The position numbers were made by a program, and so were the translations under genes. This document shows, one piece after another, positions 35,301-47,300 of a stretch of 64,000 bases of DNA. The DNA comes from Patiria pectinifera (Eukaryota; Echinodermata; Asteroidea; Valvatida; Asterinidae): positions 16,513,513-16,577,512 of the forward strand of contig CM057147.1 of assembly GCA_029964075.1 (NCBI GenBank), written 5' to 3'. Under the pieces are notes generated by a model. That model had not been told where the DNA came from. It did not search any database and saw nothing but the letters and a program-made list of their open reading frames with translations. Each line of letters begins with the position of its first letter. Position 1 is the first letter of the stretch.

Positions 35301-38300
35301 AACAGGACCTGAAAAATAGCTCTCAAAAGTACCCTTTGTACTCATTTCATGACAGAAACAATAGTCATTTTTATTTCATCACACCTTAGGCTACATATAC
35401 CCGAAAAATGACGGAAATGTCTTCGAGCATTCCACAACCTCTTTAATTCAGCACTCTTTCCAAACTTGCAACTTCAAATTAGGGTTTGAAGATTTGAAAT
35501 ACAAAAGAGTTGTATTAGGCCAAACCGTGGCTTTTTCGGAGAAATCTTAAGACAGCAGATTTGACTCACTGCTTCCATTTCAGGTTCGTTGGCCGACGCG
35601 TCCCAGCGGTTGTTCAGGATGAAGATGTTGGGCTTGGACAATCGCTGACTGACCTTGTGGAAGAAACTCTTCTCCTGCGGGACAAAATGTGCACAAAAGA
35701 ATATCGCATTGAAATTTTCTGCAAACGGGTGTGCAAGTTGATTGATTGTTAAGTGTGAAAAAAAAAAAAAAATTGGTGGACATTTCGGCGCTGTCCACAT
35801 CTCATCCATCATATACTCATGCTAAGGTGTGGTCCATAGATGTAAAGACGCTACAAATTTGTACACAAATTCAGTTGAAAATTGGATGCAAATATTTTAC
35901 ACCAATTTTATGCCGGAACAAATTTATGTGCAAAGGCTCTGAAGCTCTGCTTAGGTTTTGAAAGTAGGTCACCAATGTGCACAAAGTCCATGCCTTATTC
36001 ATGAAAAAAATCCACAGGATAACTTTTTTGATGATATGGATTAATGTATATGCTCAACCATGGCCAACAACAGTGACAGCAATTCTCAACAGACCTGGTG
36101 CGCCCTCAACTGTGAAAATAACATTTTTAGCGTATTTTTACCACTTTTGAGAGCACCTTGAACGGAACACAAAGCGTGTGCGTACTGTACCATACTGGTT
36201 CCCGCGGGAAGTACGCACAACTTCCTGAATGTGCCAAAGCTATTAGCCATAGCGTCTTCGCCTGAGCGTCAGGCGTCATCGGCGTGCGAATACGTTCAAA
36301 ATGAACTTGCGATGGTCTCCCAGACTAATCCCCACCTCCAATAACTCTGGATCATTCGAAATATGCAGTGGATGGAACAGGAACCAGTCTGGGTCTCCCC
36401 CAACTCTCTTTTTCTGGCCGTTGTAAGGGTACTTGTGCACGGAGCCCATAAACCTGTACGTGCTCAAAATATATCCTTTACCAACTCAGAATTTACTGGG
36501 TGGGAGACACAGTGCAGTCTTGAATTCCTGCACAGATGACTTTTTTTTCATGAAAGTACAAAAGACAAGACACTGTACATACCGTTCTCATCAATGTCGA
36601 CTCAGCATTAGATACAAGAACAAACACATCAGCATCCATGCAGTATTTGTCAATCCACTGGTCCAAGTCAGGCTCCACGTCGATGCCAGGACTGAAAAAC
36701 AAGGAAAATATTCACGCTGTTAGCTTCCTAGATAAATCCTGAGCAGGGCCCAATTTTCCAAAACCTGCTAAGCAGAAAGTATTGCTTTACAAATTTGTGC
36801 ACTAACTTAAATTGGCAGAGTACCAGTCAGTGCCAATAAACATTACATGACACTTAGGCTGGTAACTTGTTTTGGTTAAGCAAATTCCTTTTGTGCTAAG
36901 CACAATTGTGTGCTTAGCACCTCCATGAAATTTGCCTAAGGTATGATAAATACACTAAAGCCGCCTTCAGGTCGACATTGCGACAACACAGAACAGTCTG
37001 CGACTGACTTTTCAGGATCAAGCTGCGCCTGAGCTACGACCGTCTGGAACATATCAGTTACATTTTTTTTTTAGACCTGAGTGTGAAAATATTACTGTGA
37101 CAATATTAAGACGATGGGCATCAGTCGTCGCTTGGGATTTGAATCATTTGCCTGGCTATCAGTCATCATGGCAAGACCTCAGTTTAATGCTCGAGGGCAA
37201 ATGATTCCAATCCCAAACCACATCAGCCTTTTTTTCCCGACACCATGCAGGATTTTACACAGCTTACATAAAACAACACTGAAATTGATTAAGGCCAGGA
37301 ACTTGGTCACAGTGTCCAAAAATATTGTTGTGATCAATTGACCATTGTGCAGTGATGCGAGACTGAAATAAAATTTAACTCATAGGGGTTTAGGCCAAGG
37401 ATAAGGAGTATCAATCAAACATTTTCAAAATCGACTTCATGCTCAGTTGGTAGAGCACTGTCACAGCGTTTTGGAGTTACAGGTTCAAACCATGCTCCAG
37501 TCAATTTCTTCTTTCAGACTTATACTGACTGGATGTAGTACACTGACATTTAAAAAACCTTTACACATGTAAATGATGCCTTTTTTAAAAACTGGTAATG
37601 AACTAAACTATGGGCTCCATGCGCCAACAAAAGAGGGCATGTTTTCACCACTTTTGAGAGCCCCTCGACGGGACACCGTGTGTGTGTGTACGGGACTGGT
37701 TCGCGCTTTAAGTACGCACGACTTATTTATCCTGAATGTGCACAAAGCTAAGCCGTAGTGTCTTCGCGCGTGAGCGTAAGGCGTCGTCGGCACCCGAATA
37801 CATTTGAATTTAACTTGCGATGGTCTCCCAGACTAATCGCACGCCCAATAAATTTGGATCATGCGAAATACACAGTGGATGGACCGGGAACCAGTTAGGT
37901 CACCCAACTCTCCTTTCCTGGCCGTTGTAGGGGGATTTGTGCATGGAGCCCATAGGGTGTTCTAGAAAATTTAATCATAAAAAAATAATTTTGAAAATGT
38001 GTTTTTACCTGTCTAGCAGGACCACGTCGTTCTGTAGCAGGTGACATCGTGACTTGGGCCAGAAGACTTTGACTATGCTGCTCTGGCCGCATATTCTCTC
38101 ATTGGACAGGGCATTGGCCATCTGACCGACGTTCTGAAGGATGTAAGAACCAACGGAAAGATTAGACCAACAATGCAGTTAACATCTTGTGAAAATGTGG
38201 AACTAAAACACCCGGCTGGTTTGAAAGAACCAGTGGAAAGAATGTTTCACCAATGTTTCGGATGGCATATTATGTTTATCGGGACAGAACATGCCGTCCG

Positions 38301-41300
38301 AAATGTTGGAAAAAAAAACAAAACAGTCTCACCACTGATCATTCAGGAAAGGATAGAGCATATTTTCAGAAACAGTACAAACTTTGGGAAGAAATAATAG
38401 CCTACAGGCAGATAAAGCAAGTCAAGTGAAAACATCATGCCAAAAAAACACCAAATAGTGCTGTGTGGCCAACATTTGAAACCCACACTGCTCGCACTTA
38501 CAAGTATGTGTGCGTTTGTTTCTGCATTCAATAGGGGACGTTGAACAATAGAGGACAATAGGGTCCCCAATTCAAGAGAGGTCCCCAATTTATGATCGTG
38601 TACAAAACATATGGGAGGTCTTCCTAAAAAGATACAAACAAAAGAAGGGCAATAGGGGGTCCCCGATTGCAGGCTAATATACACTTGTGTGTTCCTGTGT
38701 ATGCAAGGGGCGCATGAAACCAGTATCTGTTCAAATGTGTACAAGCCTAAGTCCACTTCAGGGACTCCCTTACCTGTTAAACCTACGATTGCATATTTCC
38801 CTAGCCGTAGGCTTTCATGCTAGATTCTTTTTACCACACCGCAATAGCGCCCTCCATCGTCCATGCTCCCTAAGTCGGTCCATTAAGCCAACTCGTCCTC
38901 TTTTTCTCTAGCGTTTGGAGTATCCGGACGTGGTTTGTGTCACGGTCTTCCAACGTTTGTATGAGCTTTCATGATTCTTTATTGAACTATTTTCAGAAAT
39001 GTTTGGATTCAAGACAGGTTTTACCAGTGTGTCTTGTGTCTTTTCTCTTTGATTTTACACACCATTCCCGTTTTATTTTGTTGTATTTTCACTCGTGCGG
39101 TAAGCAACGTTCCGAGTCCTTTGTTGATTTAAATTCAAGATGGCGGAGTCGCGCTATTCGAAACGAAGTGCGTTGGCAGTTCGACTCCGGTCTCACTCCC
39201 CCTCTGTAGATACCACAGGGGGAGAATTATTTTCTACCGGGGACACGCTTCCCGGGCCTCTGGCCCCCGGTAATGTTTCTGACTCAAGTGTTAGAGCTGT
39301 GCCTTTCGGGCCTCCAGCCTCTACACCTCCATCTATTACCCCTGCTGGGGACACGCTTTCTGGGCCTCTGGCCCCCAGCAGCACGGGTCCTTCGGGCAAG
39401 ACTGATCCTTCGGTTCGAGTCTTGAATCCCGCTGGTGGAAAGAAGGTGAAAAAGGTTATTTCAAAACCCAGAAAAAATACTGGAGCTAAGCTTTCCGAGC
39501 CTCTAGCCTCCGGTACTCAGGTTCCCGTCGCTTCCGGCACTAAACCTAAGAAAAAATCTGGGGTCAGTACTTTGAATGTTCTTGCCTCTTCCCCCAATGT
39601 AAGTGCTAATTCCGGTGTTATGGGTCAGGAAAAATCTTCCCGTTCCGACCGCCATCGACGTCATCATAAGAAAAGGCGTCGTTATGCTAGTTCTAGCTCG
39701 GGGTCCTCGGATGAATATTATTCTTCTTCGTCTAGCCGTTCGGGGGCGATCGTCGCCGCCGCCGTTCCGGCACTTCTACACGGGCCATGCTGAAACAACT
39801 GACGGCCACAGTTTCGGCTTTGGTTCAACGCCCCGCTAATATTAGTGCTTCAGTAGATGTTCCCCCTCCGGTGTCGATGCCAGTGGCGGCCACCATTGCA
39901 GACCCCGGCCAGGATTCGGAGGGAATCGTTTCCTTGTTTCCATCTGAAAATTTTTCAGAAGATTCTGATTCCCGTCCTCGACCCCCGGACATTTCTGTCC
40001 CTTTACCTCCGCGGGGGGCGGAGTCAGCTCCGGATGGCGGTAAGAAGTCTGACACTTTCTTACCCCCCGCACAACTTAATCCACCTGGTGATTATTCATC
40101 AGACAATGGCACCGTAGAGTCGGTGAATTTGTCTTCTTCAGATATTAGATTACGTCATGTCATGCGTGATATGGTTCGTGTTCTACATATCCCAGATGTG
40201 GAGGATTCGACCCCCGATAGTGAGGTCCGTAAATCCTTTAAAAAACGCACTGGTCCTCCTGATTCTAAGGCTCAGTCCTTTCCGGTCCTCCCAGTTGATC
40301 GCACGTGTGCAGATCGTATCGAGGTCATTACCGGAGTTAAGAAATGGCGACCAGTGGCCAAGCGAGACGTGCGTCATTTCCGGGTCCCTAAGAAGGATTA
40401 TGAGACGTATCTTTCAGTTCCCGCCTTACCAGATGCTGTTCGAGACAAGATTGCGGCTGACTCTGGTGGACGCTCGACACTTAAATCATCGTTTTCAAGT
40501 AAAGAGCGCAACACTCTTGAAGACACTCTAGTCAAGGTTGACAAGGCCTCCAAGGCGGGCCTTCGAGTCACATGTTTTTTGCAGTTCCTTTCGGAGTATC
40601 TGGTCTGTTCATGTGAAGCGGATTCCGAAGTGGCTCCCGAGAACGTTGAACTAGGCTTTCGGTGTCTGGACGACTGCCTACGTGTCTGTATGGATCAGTT
40701 TACAAGGATTTCTTCCTTTTCTACATCCATACGTCGAGGTAACGTACTGGATGCCATCTATCTGCCTACTGAAGGGGCTCGTACCCGACTCGAGGCTCTT
40801 TCTCGGTTAGGTACAGACCTTTTCAACGGGAAGTTTCAGCTAACCCTTGAAGAAGAGGCTAAGCGGATCAAGGCAACGGATAAGATCAACCAGCGAAAGC
40901 CGACTCAAGGTTCGTCTCCTGCTGGTCGTGTTGGCAAGCGAGGTTCCGGTCTGCGTTTTCCTCGTAAGCCTTTACAGCCTTTTAAGGGTTCCGGCAGGTC
41001 TCCATTAGCCAGTCCGGCTAACCCCTACTCAGGCTCCCCTACTCCTCAGCCTCAGCCTTTGTTGACACCTAGCTCCGGTTTTGGTGGTCGTAGTCGTGGC
41101 TCCGGTCCCTCATATACCCCCCCCCCGCTCTAAGGCCAACTATGGGAGCGGTCGGGGTAGGCCATGGCGGCGGTGACGCCCCCCATTAGCGCCCCCCTAC
41201 TATGGGCCCGTAGGGGGTCGCCTTCAGTCTTTCGCAAAGACTTGGGCCCTCTATTGCGACGACAGATGGGTACTCGACACCATCGCTCACGGTTACAAGA

Positions 41301-44300
41301 TAGAGTTTACGAGTATCCCTCCGTCGTCGTATGTCCCTCGGCCAACACCGATTCCCTCCGATCAGACCAAACGCTTGGCTCTGGAATCAGAGATTCTCGC
41401 CTTACTAGAGAAACAGGCGATTTATCAAGTTCCGGTGGAGGACTCGAAGCGGGGATTCATTTCCTCCTTCTTTCTAACCCCAAAGAAAACCGGGGAATGG
41501 CGTCCAATCCTAAACCTAAAGCCATTAAACAGGTACATACGGCCCCGCCGGTTCAGAATGGAAACCCTTCGTACGGTTCTAGATTGCCTGACGATTCCAG
41601 CTTGGGCGTCAACATTAGATCTGAAAGACGCTTACCTGCATGTTCCAATGTTCAAACATCACCGTCATTTTCTCCGTTTTCAATATCGGGGAATGATGTT
41701 CGAGTTCCGATCACTTCCTTTCGGCATTTCGACAGCCCCAAGGGTGTTTACCCGTCTTGCAAAGACTGTCGCAGCCATTCTCCACTTGCATCACGTGCGA
41801 ATTTTTGTCTATCTCGACGACTGGCTCGTAGTAGGACAATCGGAGGCCGAGACCCGCTGGGCCATGGACACAACCCTGTCTCTGGCAAGAAATCTGGGAT
41901 TCATCGTCAACGAGAAGAAATCGCATCTGATCCCATCTTTCACCCCAACCTACCTCGGTGCCGTGCTCGATCTCCACCGGGGCATTGCAACACCAACAGA
42001 GGAAAGGATTCACAACCTTATACAATGCGTGAATCTATTCTTTGCCGTCACGATCGCTCCAGCCTTGGCCTGGTTACGCCTTCTGGGACTAATGGCAAGT
42101 CTAGTGGACCTCGTTCCTTGGTGCAGAATGCGAATGCGTCCCATACAACTCCATCTCCTGGCCTTGTATCGTCCAAAACGAGATCCTCTCTCGCTTTTGG
42201 TTCCGATTCGGCCCCTAGTACTTCAACATCTCAACTGGTGGCGCCAACGGGTAAACCTCAGTTGCGGAGTGACCTTCCCTCGACCTCAACCCACCTTGAT
42301 TCTGACGACAGACGCATCCATACAAGGATGGGGTGCTCATCTGGGAGCAGAGACCACAGCCAGAATGTGGTCCACAGAAGAGAGTTTATATCACATCAAC
42401 GCTCTAGAGTTGTTAGCAGTCCAACGAGCTCTAATTCATTTTTCCAAACTGGTGACAGGTCATCATGTTCGGATCATGTCCGACAACTCGACAGTCGTCT
42501 CGTATGTCAACCGACAGGGGGGGACTCGTTCCCCCCCGTTATGTTTTCAGACATGGGACCTCCTTTGTTGGTGCCTAGCGAACAAGGTACGACTAACTGC
42601 ATCTCACCTCGTAGGGAAAGTGAACACCCTGGCAGACGCCCTATCCAGGGGCAAGGTTATCCCCACAGAGTGGACACTTCATCGAACTGTGGTCGAGGCT
42701 ATCTTCAAGAAATTCGACCGACCTCACATAGATCTGTTTGCGTCGGCCCTAAACCACCAGCTACCGGTATACTGCGCTCGCAGTAGGGATCCTCAAGCAT
42801 GGGCGTCGGACGCTCTCTCGATCGATTGGACAAACATGTACGCTTATGCGTACCCTCCGATCTCACTAATTCCGAGAGTTCTAACCAAGATAGAAGCGGA
42901 AGCTTGCAGGGTTCTTCTCATTGCACCCTTTTGGCCTCGCCAAGCATGGTTCCAAAGACTTATTCGCCTTCTCGTACATCCCCCAGTCTTACTTCCACAA
43001 CGAGCGGACCTCATTTGCCAACCTCGGTCAAAGATTTTTCACCCGGGGTCAGAAAATCTGCACTTAACGTGTTGGATGTTGTCCAGCATTCTTTCCGATC
43101 AGCAGGCCTTTCAGCAGACGCTGCCTACATGGCTGCCAGAGGCCGGCGAAAATCCACTAGACAGACTTACGACAGCCGCCTTCAACATTTCCATAAATGG
43201 TGCAGAGTCGACTCGGTGGATCCGTGCTCAGCGCCTTTGAAAGATGTTGGTGATTTTCTATTGAAACTCTTCAATCAGGGTCTCACGGTGGCGACTATTC
43301 GAGGCTATCGTTCGGCTCTTGCATCAGTTCATGCGGGGTTTCCAGATGGTAGTACTATCTCTAATAATAACGCTCTAACTCAAATGCTTAAGGGTATGTT
43401 CATTGAGCGTCCTCCAAACAAGAAACTCTTTCCGACTTGGGATCTTGGGCGGGTCCTTCAGACATTGTCTAAGGCACCCTTTGAACCCTTATCTGAGGCC
43501 GCAGCTATAGATTTAGCTGTGAAAACGGCCTTCCTTGTGGCTACGGCCACTGCTAGGAGACGGAGTGAGATCCATGCTTTCTCTATTGATCCAGGCCATA
43601 TTCAATGGGAACCAGGGGGTGTTCGTCTGGTTCCCAACATGTCCTTTCTGGCCAAAAATCAAATCCCGTCTTATACGCCTCCTGATATTTTTATTCCTGA
43701 AATGAAGTCCTTGTCCTCAGTAGCCGAGGACAGACTACGGTGTCCAGTACGAGCTTTAAAGTGGTACATTGCTCGTACCAAGTCTCTCAGAGGTAATGTT
43801 TCCCAACTGTTCATTACTACTACCAGTCCGTATAAGGCTGTCTCGCCAGATACCATTTCTCGATGGATTGTAAGGGCGATACGCTCATCCTTTAGTTCCT
43901 GGCCAGACCTGACAGCAGACGCTCAGGCGGTGAATGCCCACGAGACGAGATCCATGGCCACGTCGTGGGCCTTCCTTAAGGGTGTTCCTCTCAAAGATAT
44001 TTTACAGGCTGCAGCCTGGAAAACTCCAACTACATTTATGTCATGCTACCTCAAAGATGTCAAGTCATCTGGAGGCAGAGTCGGCCGTAGTGCTCTGAGT
44101 GTACCCCAGACTTCTATGACAGCCCCCCGGGAGTGATGAGATGTTTCTACCACTTCTCCCTGGGATTTATATTTATCGGTGAGTTGGCTTCCTTTCTTTC
44201 CATCTTGCTTAAAGAAATTTGGAAGAGCGCGAAGGGACGATATTTATCTCTTTTACCAAGGACTTGTTGATTTATTGTTACCTTGCGCCTCACCCGTTGA

Positions 44301-47300
44301 CCCTCCTCCTTTTTACGGTGCCAGTCTATGCAATCGTAGGTTTAACAGGTAAGGGAGTCCCTGAAGTGGACTCCCCCAAATCAAGGGTGATTTGGGAGTC
44401 CACGAAGGGACGATACTTACCTGTTAAACCTCCCACCCTCCTTCCCCACTGGGGTTCGGCTTTACCGTGTCTTTTTACCAACACCTCGAGAAAAAGAGGA
44501 CGAGTTGGCTTAATGGACCGACTTAGGGAGCATGGACGATGGAGGGCGCTATTGCGGTGTGGTAAAAAGAATCTAGCGTGAAAGCCTACGGCTAGGGAAA
44601 TATGCAATCGTAGGTTTAACAGGTAAGTATCGTCCCTTCGTGGACTCCCAAATCACCCTTGATTTGGGGGAGTCTCTGTGCAAAAAAGGGACAAAAGCGT
44701 AAGCATGCAGCAGAAACATGTCTTTCAATATTGACCCTTTGTCATTTTTACCATGGGGGGGGGGGTTGAGTATGGAATCTAAAATACTTTTCATACAATG
44801 TAGCCATTCAGCTTGTCTTCTTCTTCTTCTTTACAAGTGCAGACTTCATGGCTGAAGATAATCGCACTGCCAGAAACACCGGGGCAAACCCCTTCTCTTA
44901 GCGATAAGTGTACTGGGTTCTTTAACATGCATTATACATTATACAACACACGGGACCTACGGCTTTATGTCTCATTCGAAGGACGGAGGAATAATGGTTA
45001 AGTGCCTTGCTTAAGGGCACAAGTGTCCACCCGGCGGGCTCGAAACCCACGTCACTGTTGCCTCTGAAACACCAGAGCATGAGTCCGGTGTTCTTAACCG
45101 CTAGGCCATGACACTCCCCGTCAGTCAAAGAGTGCGCACTGACCAATTTATCACACATTTGGGTCAGGTGATCGGGTCAAACTCGGTGACAAGCACTATG
45201 AGAATGTAAACAACACAATAGTGGGCGGGGTTTATAGTCTAATTTGGATCAGTCCATTGTCCATGCCAACTGTACCACGTACCTGTACGCTGAGTTTTTG
45301 CGTGGAATCATCCATCTGTAAGTACGACTCGTTGGTCTCGCTGCCTTCCACACACAGGAAGCAGTCTGTGGTGTGACCAATCCCGGTGGGTAGTACCTTG
45401 TCTCGTAGCATGGCGTTGACGACACTGCTCTTGCCATTGCTCGTTCTGATATATGTAAAATGTCAGAAGGAGAATCTTTATAACAACTTTTGGCCACTCA
45501 TTATGCATGCATTTATAACTACATTTATCTCCATGGAAACTTGAATCCTCTATCCTGATTGGTGGATCCATGGCAACAACAGTGTGATATTATACCTAAG
45601 GCAAAAAAAAAAGTCGGTCTCTGGTCAGCCAAAGAGCACCAAGGAATGGGAAATTGCACCAAGGCAAATGATCGAGAGCACCAAGGCAAATTATGGAGGA
45701 CACCAATGTACATGAGGACACCAAAAAAGCAAAATAGTACCCCACCTTGTCTGTACAATCCAAGCTTGAAAAAAAAAAGCAAAAAAAAAAAAAAAAAAGC
45801 CGCGTAGCCGCGTCAATTCCGGAACTTTGGTCTGACCAGAGACCAAATATCTTTTTGGGGGGGCCTAATAGCACTGTGAACAGGTCTCGATCTTGATAGG
45901 TCGTGATAGGTCATGAAAAGGTCTGGACTACAACAACTGATGTAGTGTAATTCTTTTATTTGATGTTTTTTATGAGTTATTTAACACACACTATCTCAAG
46001 GTCTTGGTTCAAGACCATCAGGGCTTGCGTGGTCTTGGACTTCAAAATCTTGGATTAAATGCTGACCGATGATACTAAAGTGACCAACAGTCTAGTGGCC
46101 ATGTCAATCCCTGGAAGAAGGCCTCTGTTCTAGCCTTGTAAGTGGAGCAGCCAGAATGTATGAAATCTGTGTACAAGTATCCCTCACCTTGTACCCTCCC
46201 ACGCAGAAAGCCCATTTACTAACACGCTTACAGTAAGGGGTCCCTCCGGGGACCCAGATATTTAGCGCCTTGGTTTGAGGCTACACAACACTGTATCTAT
46301 ATGTACACAATCTCGACATGTCTGTAGACTATAAATAAGGAGGTCATTGACAGGAAACAGATGTTGTATACATAGTCTGTGGTCAAGTCGTGCACTGGCT
46401 ACCCGCAAGTGACCTTGTTTTGTGCACTTGTATATGGGCAGCCCAGGTTGTCAGGCTCAGATATGCCTGAATTTCATAAAAATTCATTGTATGAACCCTT
46501 TAAAGGGAATGTACAACATCTGCTTTTGCTTCAATTTTCAGAAATAAATGGATTTGGAGGATTAGTATGTTATAGAAAATATTGTTGAACTGACATGTTT
46601 CACGTTTTGGGCTTGTAGATGCTGGAAAAACCAAGAAAACCTATCATGTTCTTGTAGTCTGGTTCCCTGACCCCAATAAGATGAAACGGAGCACTTAATA
46701 CACTTTAGGGAATTATAACTAGGTCAGAGAATCAGTCTAGCAGGCTTGTACCCCTGCAGAGGTGTGTAATCAATTGCAAAGAAATTTCAGAAAATTAAAT
46801 ATGAAAAATTAAGAACAGTTTTTGAAAAAAAAGCCAGTTTTTTCCAACGCTGGTCGGCCGACCAGCGTTGGAAAAATGCAGTTTTTCTTGAAAATGTCAG
46901 CACACCAGGAGCCACGATTTTAAAGGATGCTTTAGACTGTCATTCCTCACAATCCAGTAAGGTATTTCGTGATAATTTGACCATTTTGTTTTTTGATGTT
47001 TGCAAATGTTGTATCTTCCCTTTAACCTATCGCTGCTGTATGCCTGGCGCTTGTACGAGCTTGTGCTCATTCTGATTCAAATTAGTAGACTGTTGTACCT
47101 TGCGCACTAAGAACACCAGATTGAGCAGGCAGTGTGTCTCACACATGAGGCGCCATCCATTACTCATGCATAAAGTCCATAGGAGATTTTAGGTCACACA
47201 CCGGTCAGTTGAGACAATATCTTTCTTTCTTTTAGAGCTCCTAGAGACCCCTTGGCTTTCTCATTTGTGACCTGTTCTGTCAAAAGCAGACGCTTCTGGG

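Larger units (their letters stand above)
38750..44674 (+). mobile_element. Near-complete DIRS retrotransposon (5.9 kb)
   Basis: DIRS elements are tyrosine-recombinase retrotransposons that copy through a circular intermediate and leave no target duplication. Seen here: inverted terminal repeats (38,772-38,914 against 44,487-44,630), an internal complementary region (44,328-44,430) matching both outer edges, and three ORFs in the canonical order: gag-like, RT/RNase H/methyltransferase-like, tyrosine recombinase. AGTC occurs at both ends (38,750-38,753; 44,671-44,674) and as GACT at the junction of the internal region, marking the crossover core. It lies in the mitofusin intron between coding exons 3 and 4, in opposite orientation. 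ORF1 is interrupted; ORF2 and ORF3 are open. Confidence 0.93.

Noticed and set aside
37433-37503. Functional tRNA gene
   Set aside because: A and B boxes are present but acceptor and anticodon stems do not pair.
38937-39209. 90-codon frame before DIRS ORF1
   Set aside because: Overlaps the ORF1 start in another frame and has no DIRS-related motifs.
41164-42786. 540-codon plus-strand frame overlapping the reverse transcriptase
   Set aside because: Low-complexity Ser/Arg-rich shadow of ORF2; no family features, while the alternative frame has the YLDD and RNase H motifs.
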